Shown here one piece after another: positions 13,596 through 22,639 of a stretch of 64,000 bases of DNA. Position numbers and translations under genes: made by a program. The notes under the pieces are model-generated. The model did no database searches. It was not told where the DNA came from and worked only from the letters and a program-made list of their open reading frames with translations. The stretch lies in assembly GCF_016598485.1 (NCBI RefSeq), contig NZ_JAEMUW010000001.1, forward strand, positions 124,001-188,000. Direction: 5' to 3'. This DNA is from Micromonospora coerulea. Lineage in GTDB: Bacteria; Actinomycetota; Actinomycetes; Mycobacteriales; Micromonosporaceae. Position 1 is the stretch's first letter, and every line of letters starts with the position of its first letter.

Positions 13596-14040
13596 CTTGG
13601 TCCTCCAGGTGCGGCGCGGGCGGGGCCCGATCACCGCCGCTTATCCGTCCTCAGTGGAAGACGGGATTGGTCTGCCGTACGGTGTGCGCGAAGCCTGCAA
13701 AACCTTGCCAATGCCGGGCCCTGTGGTCAAGCGCGGAAGCCGGGAGCTGTTTCGGGACGCTCATCCCACATGGTGGGGACGCGGAATGTTCACCGTTGCT
13801 CACTTTGCAGATTCAACCGACCACTCTGGATGCACATGCCCTGTTCAGAGGGCTGGGGAAAAGAAGGTAATAGTTGACCGGAGCCCGGGTTGAGCGCCCG
13901 CCGATCGTTTCCTGCCTCACTGCGGCTTCCCAAACAGGATCTTCTCTGATGAAATCGCGGCCGTGCCGCGCGTGGCGCTGGCCGCTGTACCAGGCACGGG
14001 TCGGCGGGTCAGGCGTGGAAGAAACGACGGAGGCGATGTC
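13596..14040. other. 445-bp divergent intergenic region
   Basis: No convincing gene. A plus-strand frame at 13667-13870 (67 codons) has no ribosome site and an atypical composition. The region is less GC-rich than its surroundings, as expected for regulatory DNA of the divergent lipoprotein and cvnA genes. TTGACC occurs at about 13874 without a well-spaced TANNNT element, so I assign no promoter. GGAGG at 14029-14033 is the cvnA ribosome site. Confidence 0.5.
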
Positions 14041-17000
14041 GTGAGCACCGGACCTACGACCCTGCCCGAGATTCCCGGCGCCGCCTCGCGGAACCGGCGA
14101 CGACGGCTGCCCCGGCTGCGGGACGCGCGGATCCGGTCCAAGCTCGCCCTCATCCTGGTCGTACCGGTCGCCGCGGTCATCGCGCTGGCGACTATCCGAC
14201 TCGTCTCGGTCGGCGAGGGCGCCTACGACGCCACCCGGATCCGGTCCCTCACCGCGCTCTCCATCGACATCTCCGCGCTCAACCAGGACCTGCACAAGGA
14301 GCGGATGGCGGCGGCGGTCTACCTGGTCGCGCCCGACCAGAAGCCGGACGACTACAACCTGCGGGTCCGCCGCACCGACGAGCGGATCGCGGCGTACCGC
14401 CAGGAGCGGGGGCAGCTCGACAACCTGCCGGCCGCGGTCCAGGACCGGCTCGAGGTCATCGACGATCACCTGGCGACGCTGAACGGCACCCGCCAGGAGG
14501 TGCTCGACCGGCAGCAGATGCCGGTGGCCGAGGCGAGCCTGCGCTACGGCGTCATCCTCGCCGACCTGGTCTCGTACGGCGACACGCTCGCGCAGCAGTC
14601 CGGCGGCGAGAGCCTCGCCGACGCCCGACGGGCGGTGGCCGCGTTCGCCCACGCCAAGGCCGCGGTCGCCGAGGAACAGGCGGTCGCCTTCACCGCGCTG
14701 GCCGCCGGTCGACTCGACGAGGAGCAGTTCTCCTCCTTCCTCGCCACCCTGACCGGACAGCAGGAGGCGCTGCTCTCCTTCGCCCGCTCCGCCGAGCCGG
14801 CACAGCGGGCCCTGGTGGACAGCACGGTCTCCGGCGACGCGGTGCAGCTCTCCGACCGGGTCGCGGCGGACCTGTCCCGCTCGGTCGGGCAGGCTCCGGT
14901 GGGGCAGGCTCCGCTGGTCACCCGGGACGACGCCGCGGCCGCCATCGGCGCGGTCGACGACCTGATGCGGTGGGCCGAGATCCAGCTCCAGGACCAGCTG
15001 CTCGCCGACGCCGACGCCGCCCGGACCGACGTCATCCGGCAGGCGATCATCGAGTCGGTGCTCGTCCTGCTCACCCTCATCATCGCGGTGTCCCTCGCTG
15101 TGGTCCTGGCCCGCTCGCTCAACCACTCGCTGCGCCGGCTGCGGGAGGGCGCCCTCGCGGTGGCCAACCACGACCTGCCGGAGGCGGTGAGCCGGCTGCA
15201 GAACGTCAACGCCATCGGCGACGGCGGCGTGGAGGCGATCGTCGAGCAGGTCCGCGACCCGATCCAGCTCAGCAACCGCGATGAGGTCGGCCAGGTGGCC
15301 GTCGCCTTCAACGTGGTCCACCGCGAGGCCGTCCGGGTGGCCGCCGAGCAGGCCGCGCTGCGGACCAGCGTGTCCGCGATGTTCCTCAACCTGGCCCGGC
15401 GCAGTCAGACCCTGGTCGACCGGATGATCGGCGAGCTGGACGCCATCGAGCGCACCGAGGAGGACCCGAAGCGCCTCGCCCAGCTCTTCGAGCTGGACCA
15501 CCTGGCCACCCGGATGCGCCGCAACGACGAGAACCTGCTGGTGCTGGCCGGCGCCGACTCGGCCGTGCCGCGCCGCGACGACGCGCTCCTGGTGGACGTG
15601 CTCCGCGCCGCCCAGTCCGAGGTGGAGCTCTACAACCGGATCGAGTTCGGCACGGTCGACACCGACGTCTCGGTCGCGGCCCACGCGGTGAACGACGTGG
15701 TGCGGCTGGTCGCCGAGCTGCTGGACAACGCCACCCGGTTCTCCCCGCCGAACACCACGGTGGTGGCCGACGGCCGGCGGATCCGGGACTACGTGCTGAT
15801 CCAGGTCGAGGACCGCGGTCTGGGCCTGACCGACGAGCAGTTCGACTCGCTGAACCGGCGGCTGGCCGCCCCGCCGACGGTGGACGTGGCGGCCTTCCGG
15901 CTGATGGGCCTCGCCGTGGTGAGCCGGCTCGCGTCCCGCTACGGCGTCCGGGTCGAGCTGCGGCGCAACGTCGAGGGCGGGACGGTCGCCCAGGTGACCC
16001 TGCCCAATTCGACGGTGGTGCTGCCGGCGAACCGGGGCCACGACCCGACGCCGCTGACCCGGCCGCGCCAGCCGCTGGCCGTCGAGCAGACGCCGCTGGC
16101 CACGGTGGGTCACGCGGACCCGCTGGCCGGCGCCGGGCGGGCCGGGGCGGCCACCCTGACCGACCAGTGGCGTACCTCGACGCCCGCGCCGGCCCGCTGG
16201 CAGGGGGCGACCGAGGCCCGGGACACCACCTCCGCCGTGCAGGCCGGCGGTGCGACCGGTGCGCTGCCGACCCTGCCCCCCATGCCGGCGCCCGCGCCGC
16301 CGGCCCACGTCTCCAGCGGCGGCCTGTCGGTGGGTACGCCCACCGGCGCCTACCCCACCCTCGCCCCGCTGCCCAAGCGGACCCCGGGCGGCGAGGCGGC
16401 CGATCCGGGTACCTCGGGACTCCCGGTCGGCCCGCTCACCGGGCTGGGCGGCGTCGCCACGGCCGGCCCGGCCCCGGTGGCGCCGGTGACCGCGCCCGTC
16501 GCGGCGACCCCGCCGGCCGCGGCCGTCCCGGTGGTGGCCCGACCGGCCCAGCCGGCCGAGGCGCCGATCTTCCGGGAGATGGAGGCGGTCTGGTTCCGCT
16601 CCCACGGCGACGACGAGACGACGATCTTCACCCGCCCGCGGTTCGACGACGAGCCGGCCCCGGCCGCGCCGCAGCCGGTCGCCGCGGCGTCCCGACCGCC
16701 GCTGCCGACCCGCACCCCGGGTGCCCAGGCGGCGGCCGTGTCGTCCCCGCCGCCGTACAACCCGCCGGCCGCGCCCACCGTGCCGCCCGCCGCGGCCGTA
16801 CCCCCGCCGGTGCCACCCGCTGCCCCGCCGCCGTCGGCCCCCGCGCCGGCGTCGGCGCCGCCCAGGACGGACCCGGACGCGTGGCGGACGGCGGCCGACG
16901 ACGGCTGGACCCGGGCGTCCCGGGCCGCCGAGCCGGCCACCGGCGGCACCACCCGCTCCGGTCTGCCGAAGCGCGTGCCGCAGGCCCAGCTCGTCCCCGG

Positions 17001-17151
17001 CGGCATCGAGCCGAAGGGAGGCCGGTCCCAGAGCCGGCGCACGCCCGACGAAGTACGCGGCCTGCTGTCGGCCTACCACCGCGGTGTGCAGCGGGGCCGG
17101 ACGGCCGGCGCGGACCTGAACAGCACCTCTAACAAGGAGACGAACCGATGA
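14041..17151 (+). CDS. cvnA: Conservon sensor histidine kinase CvnA with nitrate/nitrite-sensing-type domain
   Basis: Membrane sensor kinase that heads a conservon, a four-gene signalling unit of actinobacteria. The GTG at 14041 follows GGAGG by seven bases and gives 1036 residues. Order: first membrane helix near residues 35-55, an extracellular NIT-like helical domain to about 335, second helix near 336-358, HAMP region, a dimerisation segment with FELDHLATRMRR, and an ATPase domain with ELLDNATRFSPP (about residue 560) and EDRGLGL. About 370 C-terminal residues are Pro/Ala-rich with repeated LPKRTPG/LPTRTPG-type tags. The stop overlaps cvnB as ATGA. Conservon kinases are thought to act on the downstream GTPase rather than a classical response regulator; none is present here. 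Confidence 0.92.
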   Translation: MSTGPTTLPEIPGAASRNRRRRLPRLRDARIRSKLALILVVPVAAVIALATIRLVSVGEGAYDATRIRSLTALSIDISALNQDLHKERMAAAVYLVAPDQKPDDYNLRVRRTDERIAAYRQERGQLDNLPAAVQDRLEVIDDHLATLNGTRQEVLDRQQMPVAEASLRYGVILADLVSYGDTLAQQSGGESLADARRAVAAFAHAKAAVAEEQAVAFTALAAGRLDEEQFSSFLATLTGQQEALLSFARSAEPAQRALVDSTVSGDAVQLSDRVAADLSRSVGQAPVGQAPLVTRDDAAAAIGAVDDLMRWAEIQLQDQLLADADAARTDVIRQAIIESVLVLLTLIIAVSLAVVLARSLNHSLRRLREGALAVANHDLPEAVSRLQNVNAIGDGGVEAIVEQVRDPIQLSNRDEVGQVAVAFNVVHREAVRVAAEQAALRTSVSAMFLNLARRSQTLVDRMIGELDAIERTEEDPKRLAQLFELDHLATRMRRNDENLLVLAGADSAVPRRDDALLVDVLRAAQSEVELYNRIEFGTVDTDVSVAAHAVNDVVRLVAELLDNATRFSPPNTTVVADGRRIRDYVLIQVEDRGLGLTDEQFDSLNRRLAAPPTVDVAAFRLMGLAVVSRLASRYGVRVELRRNVEGGTVAQVTLPNSTVVLPANRGHDPTPLTRPRQPLAVEQTPLATVGHADPLAGAGRAGAATLTDQWRTSTPAPARWQGATEARDTTSAVQAGGATGALPTLPPMPAPAPPAHVSSGGLSVGTPTGAYPTLAPLPKRTPGGEAADPGTSGLPVGPLTGLGGVATAGPAPVAPVTAPVAATPPAAAVPVVARPAQPAEAPIFREMEAVWFRSHGDDETTIFTRPRFDDEPAPAAPQPVAAASRPPLPTRTPGAQAAAVSSPPPYNPPAAPTVPPAAAVPPPVPPAAPPPSAPAPASAPPRTDPDAWRTAADDGWTRASRAAEPATGGTTRSGLPKRVPQAQLVPGGIEPKGGRSQSRRTPDEVRGLLSAYHRGVQRGRTAGADLNSTSNKETNR

Positions 17152-17555
17152 ACAGGCCAGCGGCCATGCAGGACATGGGTTGGCTGCTCACCAACTTCGC
17201 CGACAGCGTGGCGGGCATCGCCCACGTGGTGGCGGTGTCCGCGGACGGGCTGCTGCTCGCCTCCTCCCGGGACCTGCCCGGGGACCGGGCGGACCAGCTC
17301 GCCGCGATCACCTCCGGCGTGGTGAGCCTGACCGAGGGCGCGGCGCGGATGTTCAGCGCGGGCGGCGTGCTCCAGACCGTGATCGAGATGGACAGCGGCT
17401 ACCTGTTCCTGATGTCGATCAGCGACGGCTCCTCGATGGCGGTGCTCGCCGCCCGCAGCTGCGACGTCGGCCAGGTGGGCTACGAGATGGCGCTGCTGGT
17501 GGAACGGGTGGGTGCGGCCCTGGTGCCGTTGCCCCGGGATGCCGTCCGGTCCTGA
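17148..17555 (+). CDS. cvnB: Roadblock/LC7 domain protein CvnB
   Basis: Roadblock/LC7-fold protein of 135 residues, the second conservon component. In other organisms such proteins modulate the GTPase activity of the MglA-like partner, here CvnD. The core reads GWLLTNFADSVAGIAHVVAVSADGLLLASS followed by a YLFLMSISDGSSMAVLA strand pair, which is the standard fold signature. ATG overlaps the cvnA stop by four bases. A 66-base gap with a hairpin and a very strong ribosome site separates it from cvnC. Confidence 0.93.
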   Translation: MNRPAAMQDMGWLLTNFADSVAGIAHVVAVSADGLLLASSRDLPGDRADQLAAITSGVVSLTEGAARMFSAGGVLQTVIEMDSGYLFLMSISDGSSMAVLAARSCDVGQVGYEMALLVERVGAALVPLPRDAVRS

Positions 17556-17580
17556 CCGGAACCGACGTGACCAGGTGATC

Positions 17581-17599
17581 CGGAGCCGGCCCGGCTCCG
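17581..17599 (+). other. Intercistronic hairpin ahead of cvnC
   Basis: CGGAGCC (17581-17587) pairs with GGCTCCG (17593-17599) around a five-base loop, ending eight bases before the cvnC Shine-Dalgarno sequence. It could block read-in or modulate cvnC translation. Confidence 0.6.
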
Positions 17600-17606
17600 T
17601 ACGGAG

Positions 17607-17616
17607 GGAGGTGATC
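17607..17616 (+). promoter_or_regulatory. Perfect extended ribosome-binding site of cvnC
   Basis: GGAGGTGATC matches ten consecutive bases complementary to the conserved 16S rRNA 3' end and lies five bases before the cvnC ATG. This is much stronger than the other sites in the operon and suggests CvnC is made in excess. Confidence 0.8.
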
Positions 17617-17621
17617 GCGAG

Positions 17622-17984
17622 ATGGAACCACGGCGGGACCCGCGCGGGGCGCTGGTGCGACCGTACGCGGTCACCCGTGGCCGTACGGAGCCGTTGCAGA
17701 ACATCGCTCTGGAGGCGGTGCTGTCGTGCACGCCCACCCAGGTGGCCGAGGCGCGGTTCGCCGGGCACGACAAGTACCGCATCGCCTCGGTCTGCGAGGG
17801 CCGGGCACAGTCACTCGCGGAGATCGCCGCGTACACCCGGATGCCGCTGGGCGTCACCCGGGTGCTGGTCGCCGACATGGTGGCCGAGGGCCTGCTGACG
17901 CTACACACCGCCGCTCCCCCCGAGGGATTCGAGGAGCGGATGAACCTGCTTGGAAGGGTGCTAAGTGGACTTCGCGAACTATGA
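17622..17984 (+). CDS. cvnC: DUF742 protein CvnC
   Basis: Third conservon component, 120 residues, DUF742 family. Typical features are the N-terminal LVRPYAVTRGRTEP, which gives the family its recognisable start, and a winged-helix-like middle part with SLAEIAAYTRMPLGVTRVLVADMVAEGLL. The DNA- or protein-binding role is not established for this family. The last 20 bases overlap the start of cvnD, so the GTPase is translationally coupled. Its own ribosome site is unusually strong. Confidence 0.93.
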   Translation: MEPRRDPRGALVRPYAVTRGRTEPLQNIALEAVLSCTPTQVAEARFAGHDKYRIASVCEGRAQSLAEIAAYTRMPLGVTRVLVADMVAEGLLTLHTAAPPEGFEERMNLLGRVLSGLREL

Positions 17985-18588
17985 CCCCGCCGGGGCGCGC
18001 CGCAGCCGGGAGATCATCTCCGCGAAGATCGTGGTCGCGGGTGGCTTCGGCGTGGGCAAGACGACCCTGGTCGGAGCGATCTCCGAGATCACTCCGCTGA
18101 CCACCGAGGCGTTGATGACGGCCGCCGGCGTGGGCATCGACGACCCGTCGAAGGTGCCCGGCAAGGAGACCACCACGGTCGCCATGGACTTCGGCCGGAT
18201 CACCATGGCGCAGGACCTGATCCTGTACCTGTTCGGCACGCCGGGCCAAACGCGCTTCTGGTTCATGTGGGACGAGATCATCCGTGGTGCGGTGGGGGCG
18301 GCCGTCCTGGTCGACACCCGGCGGATCACCGACGCCTTCGCTCCGCTGGACTACTTCGAGAACCGCAACCTGCCGTACGTGGTGGCGCTGAACCGGTTCG
18401 ACGACGCGCCGCATTACGAGCTGGAGGAGGTACGCGAGGCGCTGGCGATCCCGCCGGACGTGCCGCTGGTCTCGTGCGACGCCCGGCACCGGGAGTCGGT
18501 CAAGCAGGTGCTGGTGACCGTCGTCGAGCACGCCATGCTCCGCCTCCAGGCCGAGCACGGCCGCGGCTTCCCGACTCCGGTCGGCTGA
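17965..18588 (+). CDS. cvnD: Conservon small GTPase CvnD
   Basis: Ras-like/MglA-like small GTPase of 207 residues, the output component of the conservon. G1 is GGFGVGKTT, the switch region contains a TTTVAMDFG strand, G3 is the atypical FGTPGQTRF, and the G4 position reads ALNRFD (NKxD variant). The GTG start lies within cvnC, preceded by GGAAGG. Such proteins are predicted to cycle between GDP and GTP under control of CvnB and the kinase. A strong terminator follows. Confidence 0.93.
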   Translation: MDFANYDPAGARRSREIISAKIVVAGGFGVGKTTLVGAISEITPLTTEALMTAAGVGIDDPSKVPGKETTTVAMDFGRITMAQDLILYLFGTPGQTRFWFMWDEIIRGAVGAAVLVDTRRITDAFAPLDYFENRNLPYVVALNRFDDAPHYELEEVREALAIPPDVPLVSCDARHRESVKQVLVTVVEHAMLRLQAEHGRGFPTPVG

Positions 18589-18632
18589 CGCAGTCCGCCC
18601 CGGTGTGGGGCGGTCCGGGTACGTGTCGACAG

Positions 18633-18662
18633 GGCGCCGTCTCCGCCACCGGAGACGGCGCC
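18633..18662. terminator. Bidirectional hairpin terminator after cvnD and nnaR
   Basis: A perfect 13-bp stem (GGCGCCGTCTCCG with CGGAGACGGCGCC) with loop CCAC sits between two convergent genes and can terminate both. Confidence 0.88.
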
Positions 18663-18678
18663 GCAGGGCCCCTCCGGT

Positions 18679-19767
18679 TTATTCCACCCGGAGCCGGTAG
18701 CCGCGCTTGACCACGGTCTGCACCACGCGGGGGGCGCGCAGGCCGGCCCGGAGCCGGGCCACGGCCATCTCCACCGCGTGCTCGTCGGCGCCGCGCGGCA
18801 GCGTCCGCAGCAGGGCCGTGCGGGACAGCACCCGCCCCGGCGACCGGGCCAGCGCCCGCAGCACGGCCATCGGCGCCGGGGCGAGCGGGCACAGCTCCCC
18901 GTCCACCACGGCCGCGTGCCCGCGCAGGGTCAGCAGGTGGCCCCCGGCCTTGACGCTCACCGTCCGGCGCGGCAGCTCGTCCACGATCGTACGGACCAGC
19001 GCGCCGAGCCGGGCCCGGTTCGGCGCGCTCACCGGCACCCCCCGCCGGACCAGCGGCTCGGCGGTGACCGCACCCACGCAGCTGGCGAGCACGTCGCCGC
19101 GGAGCGCCTCCAGCACCGTCTCGGTCCGGTCCCCGGCAGCCCGCAGCAGCGCCTCCGCGGCCGGCGCGGAGGTGAACGTGACGGCGTCCACCAGCCGGCC
19201 GGCGACCAGGTCAATGAGCCGGTGCAGCGGGGCCGGGTCGGTCGGCGCCGCCCAGCGGTACACCGGCACCTCGATCACGGTGGCCCCGGCGTCCTCCAGC
19301 GCGGCGGTGCACTCCGGTTGCCGGTCGCCGTGCAGCTGCATGGCGATGACCTGCCCGGCCACCCCGCGCCGGCGCAGGTGCTCGACCACCTCGTCGCAGC
19401 TCTCCGAGGCCGGCGACCACTGGTCGTGCAGGCCGGCGGCCCGGATCGCGCCGCGCGCCTTGGGGCCGCGGGCCACCACGTACGACCGGGCGAGCACCGA
19501 CCGCAGCGGCTCGGCCAGTCCCCAGCCCTCGGCCGCCTCCAGCCAGCCGCGCATCCCGATGCCGGTGTTCGCCATCAGGATGTCCGGCGGCCGGTCGAGG
19601 CAGGCCCGGGTGGCCTCGCGCAGGTCGGTGTCGTCGGCGAGCGGGACGATCCGCAGCGCCGGGGCGAGCACCACCCGGGCGCCGCGCCGCTGGAGCAGCG
19701 CGGCCAGCTCGTCCCGCCGCCGGTCGGCGGTCACCCCGATCGTGAAGCCGGCCAGTTCGTCGGCCAT
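18679..19767 (-). CDS. nnaR: HemD-like/winged-helix fusion regulator, NnaR type
   Basis: Residues 1 to about 260 have the uroporphyrinogen-III synthase fold (ADRRRDELAALLQRRGARVV, a TSAPAAEALL strand). About 95 C-terminal residues form an OmpR-type winged helix (PMAVLRALARSPGRVLSRTALLRTL, ending VVQTVVKRGYRLRVE). This architecture is that of NnaR, which in Streptomyces and Mycobacterium cooperates with GlnR to activate nitrate assimilation genes. The ATG at 19767 shares one base with the nirD stop (TGATG) and has GGAGG just upstream, so it is co-transcribed with nasA-nirB-nirD and may feed back on its own operon. Real synthase activity cannot be judged from sequence alone. Confidence 0.87.
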   Translation of the reverse strand: MADELAGFTIGVTADRRRDELAALLQRRGARVVLAPALRIVPLADDTDLREATRACLDRPPDILMANTGIGMRGWLEAAEGWGLAEPLRSVLARSYVVARGPKARGAIRAAGLHDQWSPASESCDEVVEHLRRRGVAGQVIAMQLHGDRQPECTAALEDAGATVIEVPVYRWAAPTDPAPLHRLIDLVAGRLVDAVTFTSAPAAEALLRAAGDRTETVLEALRGDVLASCVGAVTAEPLVRRGVPVSAPNRARLGALVRTIVDELPRRTVSVKAGGHLLTLRGHAAVVDGELCPLAPAPMAVLRALARSPGRVLSRTALLRTLPRGADEHAVEMAVARLRAGLRAPRVVQTVVKRGYRLRVE

Positions 19768-20114
19768 CACTCCTCCTGTCGCAGCCGCACCTCGACCACC
19801 CCGGCCCGACAGCGCGCCTCGTGCCGCCGCAGCGTCACGTCGGGGAGGTCCAGGCAGCGCCCGGTGCGCAGGTCGTAGACCTGCTTGTGCAGCGGGGAGG
19901 CGAGCGTGGGCACGCCGCCGCGGCTGCCCACGATGCCCCGCGACATCACGTACGCGCCGCCGACCGGGTCGAGGTTGTCCACCGCGTACAGCTCGCCGCC
20001 GGTGGCGAAGAGCGCCACCTGCACGCCGTCGACCAGCGCGGCGACGCCCCGGTCGGGGTCCAGCCGGTCGAGGGGGCAGACCGGGGTCCAGTCCAGCGTG
20101 CTCGTCGGGCTCAT
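19767..20114 (-). CDS. nirD: Nitrite reductase small subunit NirD
   Basis: Rieske-fold small subunit of the cytoplasmic NADH-dependent nitrite reductase, 115 residues. It shows WTPVCPLDRLDPDRGVAALV and the SPLHKQVYDLRTGRCLD strand pair. The CxH/CxxH iron ligands of true Rieske proteins are absent, which is normal for NirD. The ATG overlaps the nirB stop as ATGA. It supports NirB, the catalytic subunit, in reducing nitrite to ammonium. Confidence 0.93.
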   Translation of the reverse strand: MSPTSTLDWTPVCPLDRLDPDRGVAALVDGVQVALFATGGELYAVDNLDPVGGAYVMSRGIVGSRGGVPTLASPLHKQVYDLRTGRCLDLPDVTLRRHEARCRAGVVEVRLRQEE

Positions 20115-22639
20115 CGGCGTACCTCCGGCAGGCCGAGCGCGACCGGCTGGCGGCGGCGTTCGGCGCCGGCCGCCAGCGGTGCCCCGCGGGCCGGTACGGG
20201 CTGGCCGCGTTCGAGGGCGAAGGTGATGGACGGGTCGGGCACGTCCGGGGCGTTGACGAAGGAGGTGAACCGGCGCAGCCGGTCCGGGTCGTCGAGGACG
20301 TCCCGCCACTCGTCCGAGTACGACGCGACGTGCCGGGCCATCGCCGCGTCGAGGTCGGCGCAGAGCCCGAGCGAGTCGTCCACGATGACGGCGCGCAGGT
20401 GGTCGAGGCCGCCCTCCATCGCCTCGATCCAGGCGGCGGTGCGCTGCAACCGGTCGGCCGTGCGGATGTAATACATCAAGAATCTGTCGATTAGCGGAAT
20501 CAGCGCCTCGGTGGATAGATCAGTGGCGAACAGGTCGGCGTGCCGGGGCCGGAAGCCGCCGTTGCCGCCGAGGTAGAGGTTCCAGCCGGTCTCGGTGGCG
20601 ATGATCCCGAAGTCCTTGCTGCGCGCCTCGGCGCACTCGCGGGCGCAGCCGGAGACCGCCGACTTGATCTTGTGGGGGGCGCGCAGGCCCCGGTAGCGCA
20701 GCTCCAGCGCGATGGCCAGCCCGACGGAGTCCTGCACCCCGTACCGGCACCAGGTCTCGCCGACGCAGGACTTCACCGTGCGCAGCGCCTTGCCGTACGC
20801 GTGGCCGGACTCGAAGCCGGCGTCGACCAGCCGGCGCCAGATCTGCGGCAGTTGGTCGACCCGGGCCCCGAACAGATCGATCCGCTGCCCACCGGTGATC
20901 TTCGTGTAGAGCCCGAAGTCCCGGGCCACCTCGCCGATCACGATCAGCTTCTCCGGGGTGATCTCGCCGCCGGGGATCCGGGGCACCACCGAGTAGCTGC
21001 CGTCGCGTTGCAGGTTGGCCAGGAAGTGGTCGTTGGTGTCCTGCAAGGACGCCCGCTCGCCGTCGAGCACGTGCCCGGTGCCGAGCGAGGCGAGGATCGA
21101 GGCCACCACCGGCTTGCAGATGTCGCATCCGCGCCCCCGCCCGTGCTCGGCGATGAGCTGCGAGAAGGTGCGGATGCCGCGGACCTGGACGATCTCGAAC
21201 AGCTGTTGCCGGCTGGCGTCGAAGTGCTCGCAGAGGGCCGTCGACTGCTTCACCCCGGCCGCGTCGAGGAGCTGCTTCAGCATCGGCACGCAGGAGCCGC
21301 AGCTCGTGCCGGCCCGGGTGCACGCCTTCAGCGCGGGCACGTCCGCGCAGCCGTCGGCGATCGCCGCGTCGATCTGCTCGCGGGTCACCGCGTTGCAGGA
21401 GCAGACCTGCGCCGCGCCGGGCAGCGCGGCCACGCCGCCGCCGGTCTCGCCGGCCGGGGCCAGCAGCGCCAGCGGGGGAGCGGGCAGCGGCCCGCCGACG
21501 CTGGCCCGCAGCGTCGGGTAGGCGGTCGCGTCCCCGACCAGCACGCCGCCGAGCAGCGTCCGCGCGTCGTCGGAGAGGACCAGCTTCGCGTACGACCGGG
21601 TGGCCGGGTCGGTGAAGGTGACGTCCAGGCAGCCCGGGGTGGTGCCGTGCGCGTCGCCGAACGACGCCACGTCCACGCCGAGCAGCTTCAGCTTGGTGGC
21701 GGTGTCCGCGCCGGGGAAGGTGGCCGCGCCGCCCAGCAGCCGGTCGGCGACCACCTCGGCCGTCGCGTAGCCCGGAGCGACCAGCCCGTGGCAGGTGCCG
21801 TCGACCGCCGCGCACTCGCCGATCGCCCAGATCCGCTCGTCCTCCGTGCGGCACGTCGCGTCCACCAGCACCCCGCCGCGCGGGCCGAGTGCCAGGCCGG
21901 CCGCCCGGGCCAGCTCGTCCCGGGGCCGGATGCCGGCCGCCACCACGACCAGCTCGGCGGCGATCGAGCCGCCGTCGGAGAGCGCCAGCTCGGCCACCGT
22001 GCCGTCCGGGCCGGGGCGCAGCGCGTTGGTCGCCACCCCCAGGTGGGTCGTCACGCCCAGCTCCTCGACGTAGCGCCGGAGCATCGCCCCGCCCGCCGAG
22101 TCCACCTGCACCGGCATCAGCCGGGGCGCGAACTCGACCACATGGGTGGCGAGGCCGAGCAGCCGCAGCGCGTTCGCCGCCTCCAGACCGAGCAGGCCGC
22201 CCCCGATCACCGCGCCGGTCTCCCGGCCCCGGGCGTGCTCGCGGATCGCCGCCAGGTCGTCCAGCGTCCGGTAGACGAAGACCCCCGGCAGGTCCGTGCC
22301 GTCGACCGGCGGCACGAAGGCGGACGACCCGGTGGCGAGCACCAGCGCGTCGTACGGATGCTCGCCGGCCGCCGTGGTGACCACCCGCCGGACCCGGTCG
22401 ATTCCGGTGGCCGGCTCGCCGAGCCGCAGCGCCACGCCGTCGTCGGGGCTGTGCAGGTTCAGCTCCTCGGCGCTGACCCCGTCGAAGAAGGCCGAAAGCC
22501 GCACCCGGTCGTACGCGGGCCGAGACTCCTCGGCCAGCACCGTGACCCGCCAGCGTCGCTCGTGGTCCCGGGCGCGCAGCGCCTCGACGAAGCGCTGCCC
22601 CACCATGCCGTTGCCGATGACGACCAGCTCGCCGTCCAT
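20111..22639 (-). CDS. nirB: Nitrite reductase large subunit NirB
   Basis: NADH-dependent assimilatory nitrite reductase, 842 residues from the ATG at 22639. Order: FAD-binding domain (VVIGNGMVGQRF), NADH-binding domain (AVIGGGLLGLEAA), a BFD-type [2Fe-2S] domain (CSCNAVTREQI ... CGSC), a ferredoxin-like repeat, and the siroheme/[4Fe-4S] domain with CVGETWC (CX5C) and CARECAEA (CX3C). GGAGGTGA precedes the ATG. Two further in-frame ATGs at 22669 and 22756 also have ribosome sites, the outer one overlapping the upstream gene's stop (ATGA). The N-terminus may therefore carry 10 or 39 extra Gly-rich residues. Confidence 0.95.
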   Translation of the reverse strand: MDGELVVIGNGMVGQRFVEALRARDHERRWRVTVLAEESRPAYDRVRLSAFFDGVSAEELNLHSPDDGVALRLGEPATGIDRVRRVVTTAAGEHPYDALVLATGSSAFVPPVDGTDLPGVFVYRTLDDLAAIREHARGRETGAVIGGGLLGLEAANALRLLGLATHVVEFAPRLMPVQVDSAGGAMLRRYVEELGVTTHLGVATNALRPGPDGTVAELALSDGGSIAAELVVVAAGIRPRDELARAAGLALGPRGGVLVDATCRTEDERIWAIGECAAVDGTCHGLVAPGYATAEVVADRLLGGAATFPGADTATKLKLLGVDVASFGDAHGTTPGCLDVTFTDPATRSYAKLVLSDDARTLLGGVLVGDATAYPTLRASVGGPLPAPPLALLAPAGETGGGVAALPGAAQVCSCNAVTREQIDAAIADGCADVPALKACTRAGTSCGSCVPMLKQLLDAAGVKQSTALCEHFDASRQQLFEIVQVRGIRTFSQLIAEHGRGRGCDICKPVVASILASLGTGHVLDGERASLQDTNDHFLANLQRDGSYSVVPRIPGGEITPEKLIVIGEVARDFGLYTKITGGQRIDLFGARVDQLPQIWRRLVDAGFESGHAYGKALRTVKSCVGETWCRYGVQDSVGLAIALELRYRGLRAPHKIKSAVSGCARECAEARSKDFGIIATETGWNLYLGGNGGFRPRHADLFATDLSTEALIPLIDRFLMYYIRTADRLQRTAAWIEAMEGGLDHLRAVIVDDSLGLCADLDAAMARHVASYSDEWRDVLDDPDRLRRFTSFVNAPDVPDPSITFALERGQPVPARGAPLAAGAERRRQPVALGLPEVRR

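Noticed and set aside
13667-13870. Small 67-codon frame between the LivK-like gene and cvnA
   Set aside because: No ribosome site, Cys-rich unusual composition and overlap with the expected promoter region.
13813-17079. Minus-strand frame of 1088 codons opposite cvnA
   Set aside because: Antisense to a kinase with clear motifs; composition is Arg/Gly/His shadow coding.
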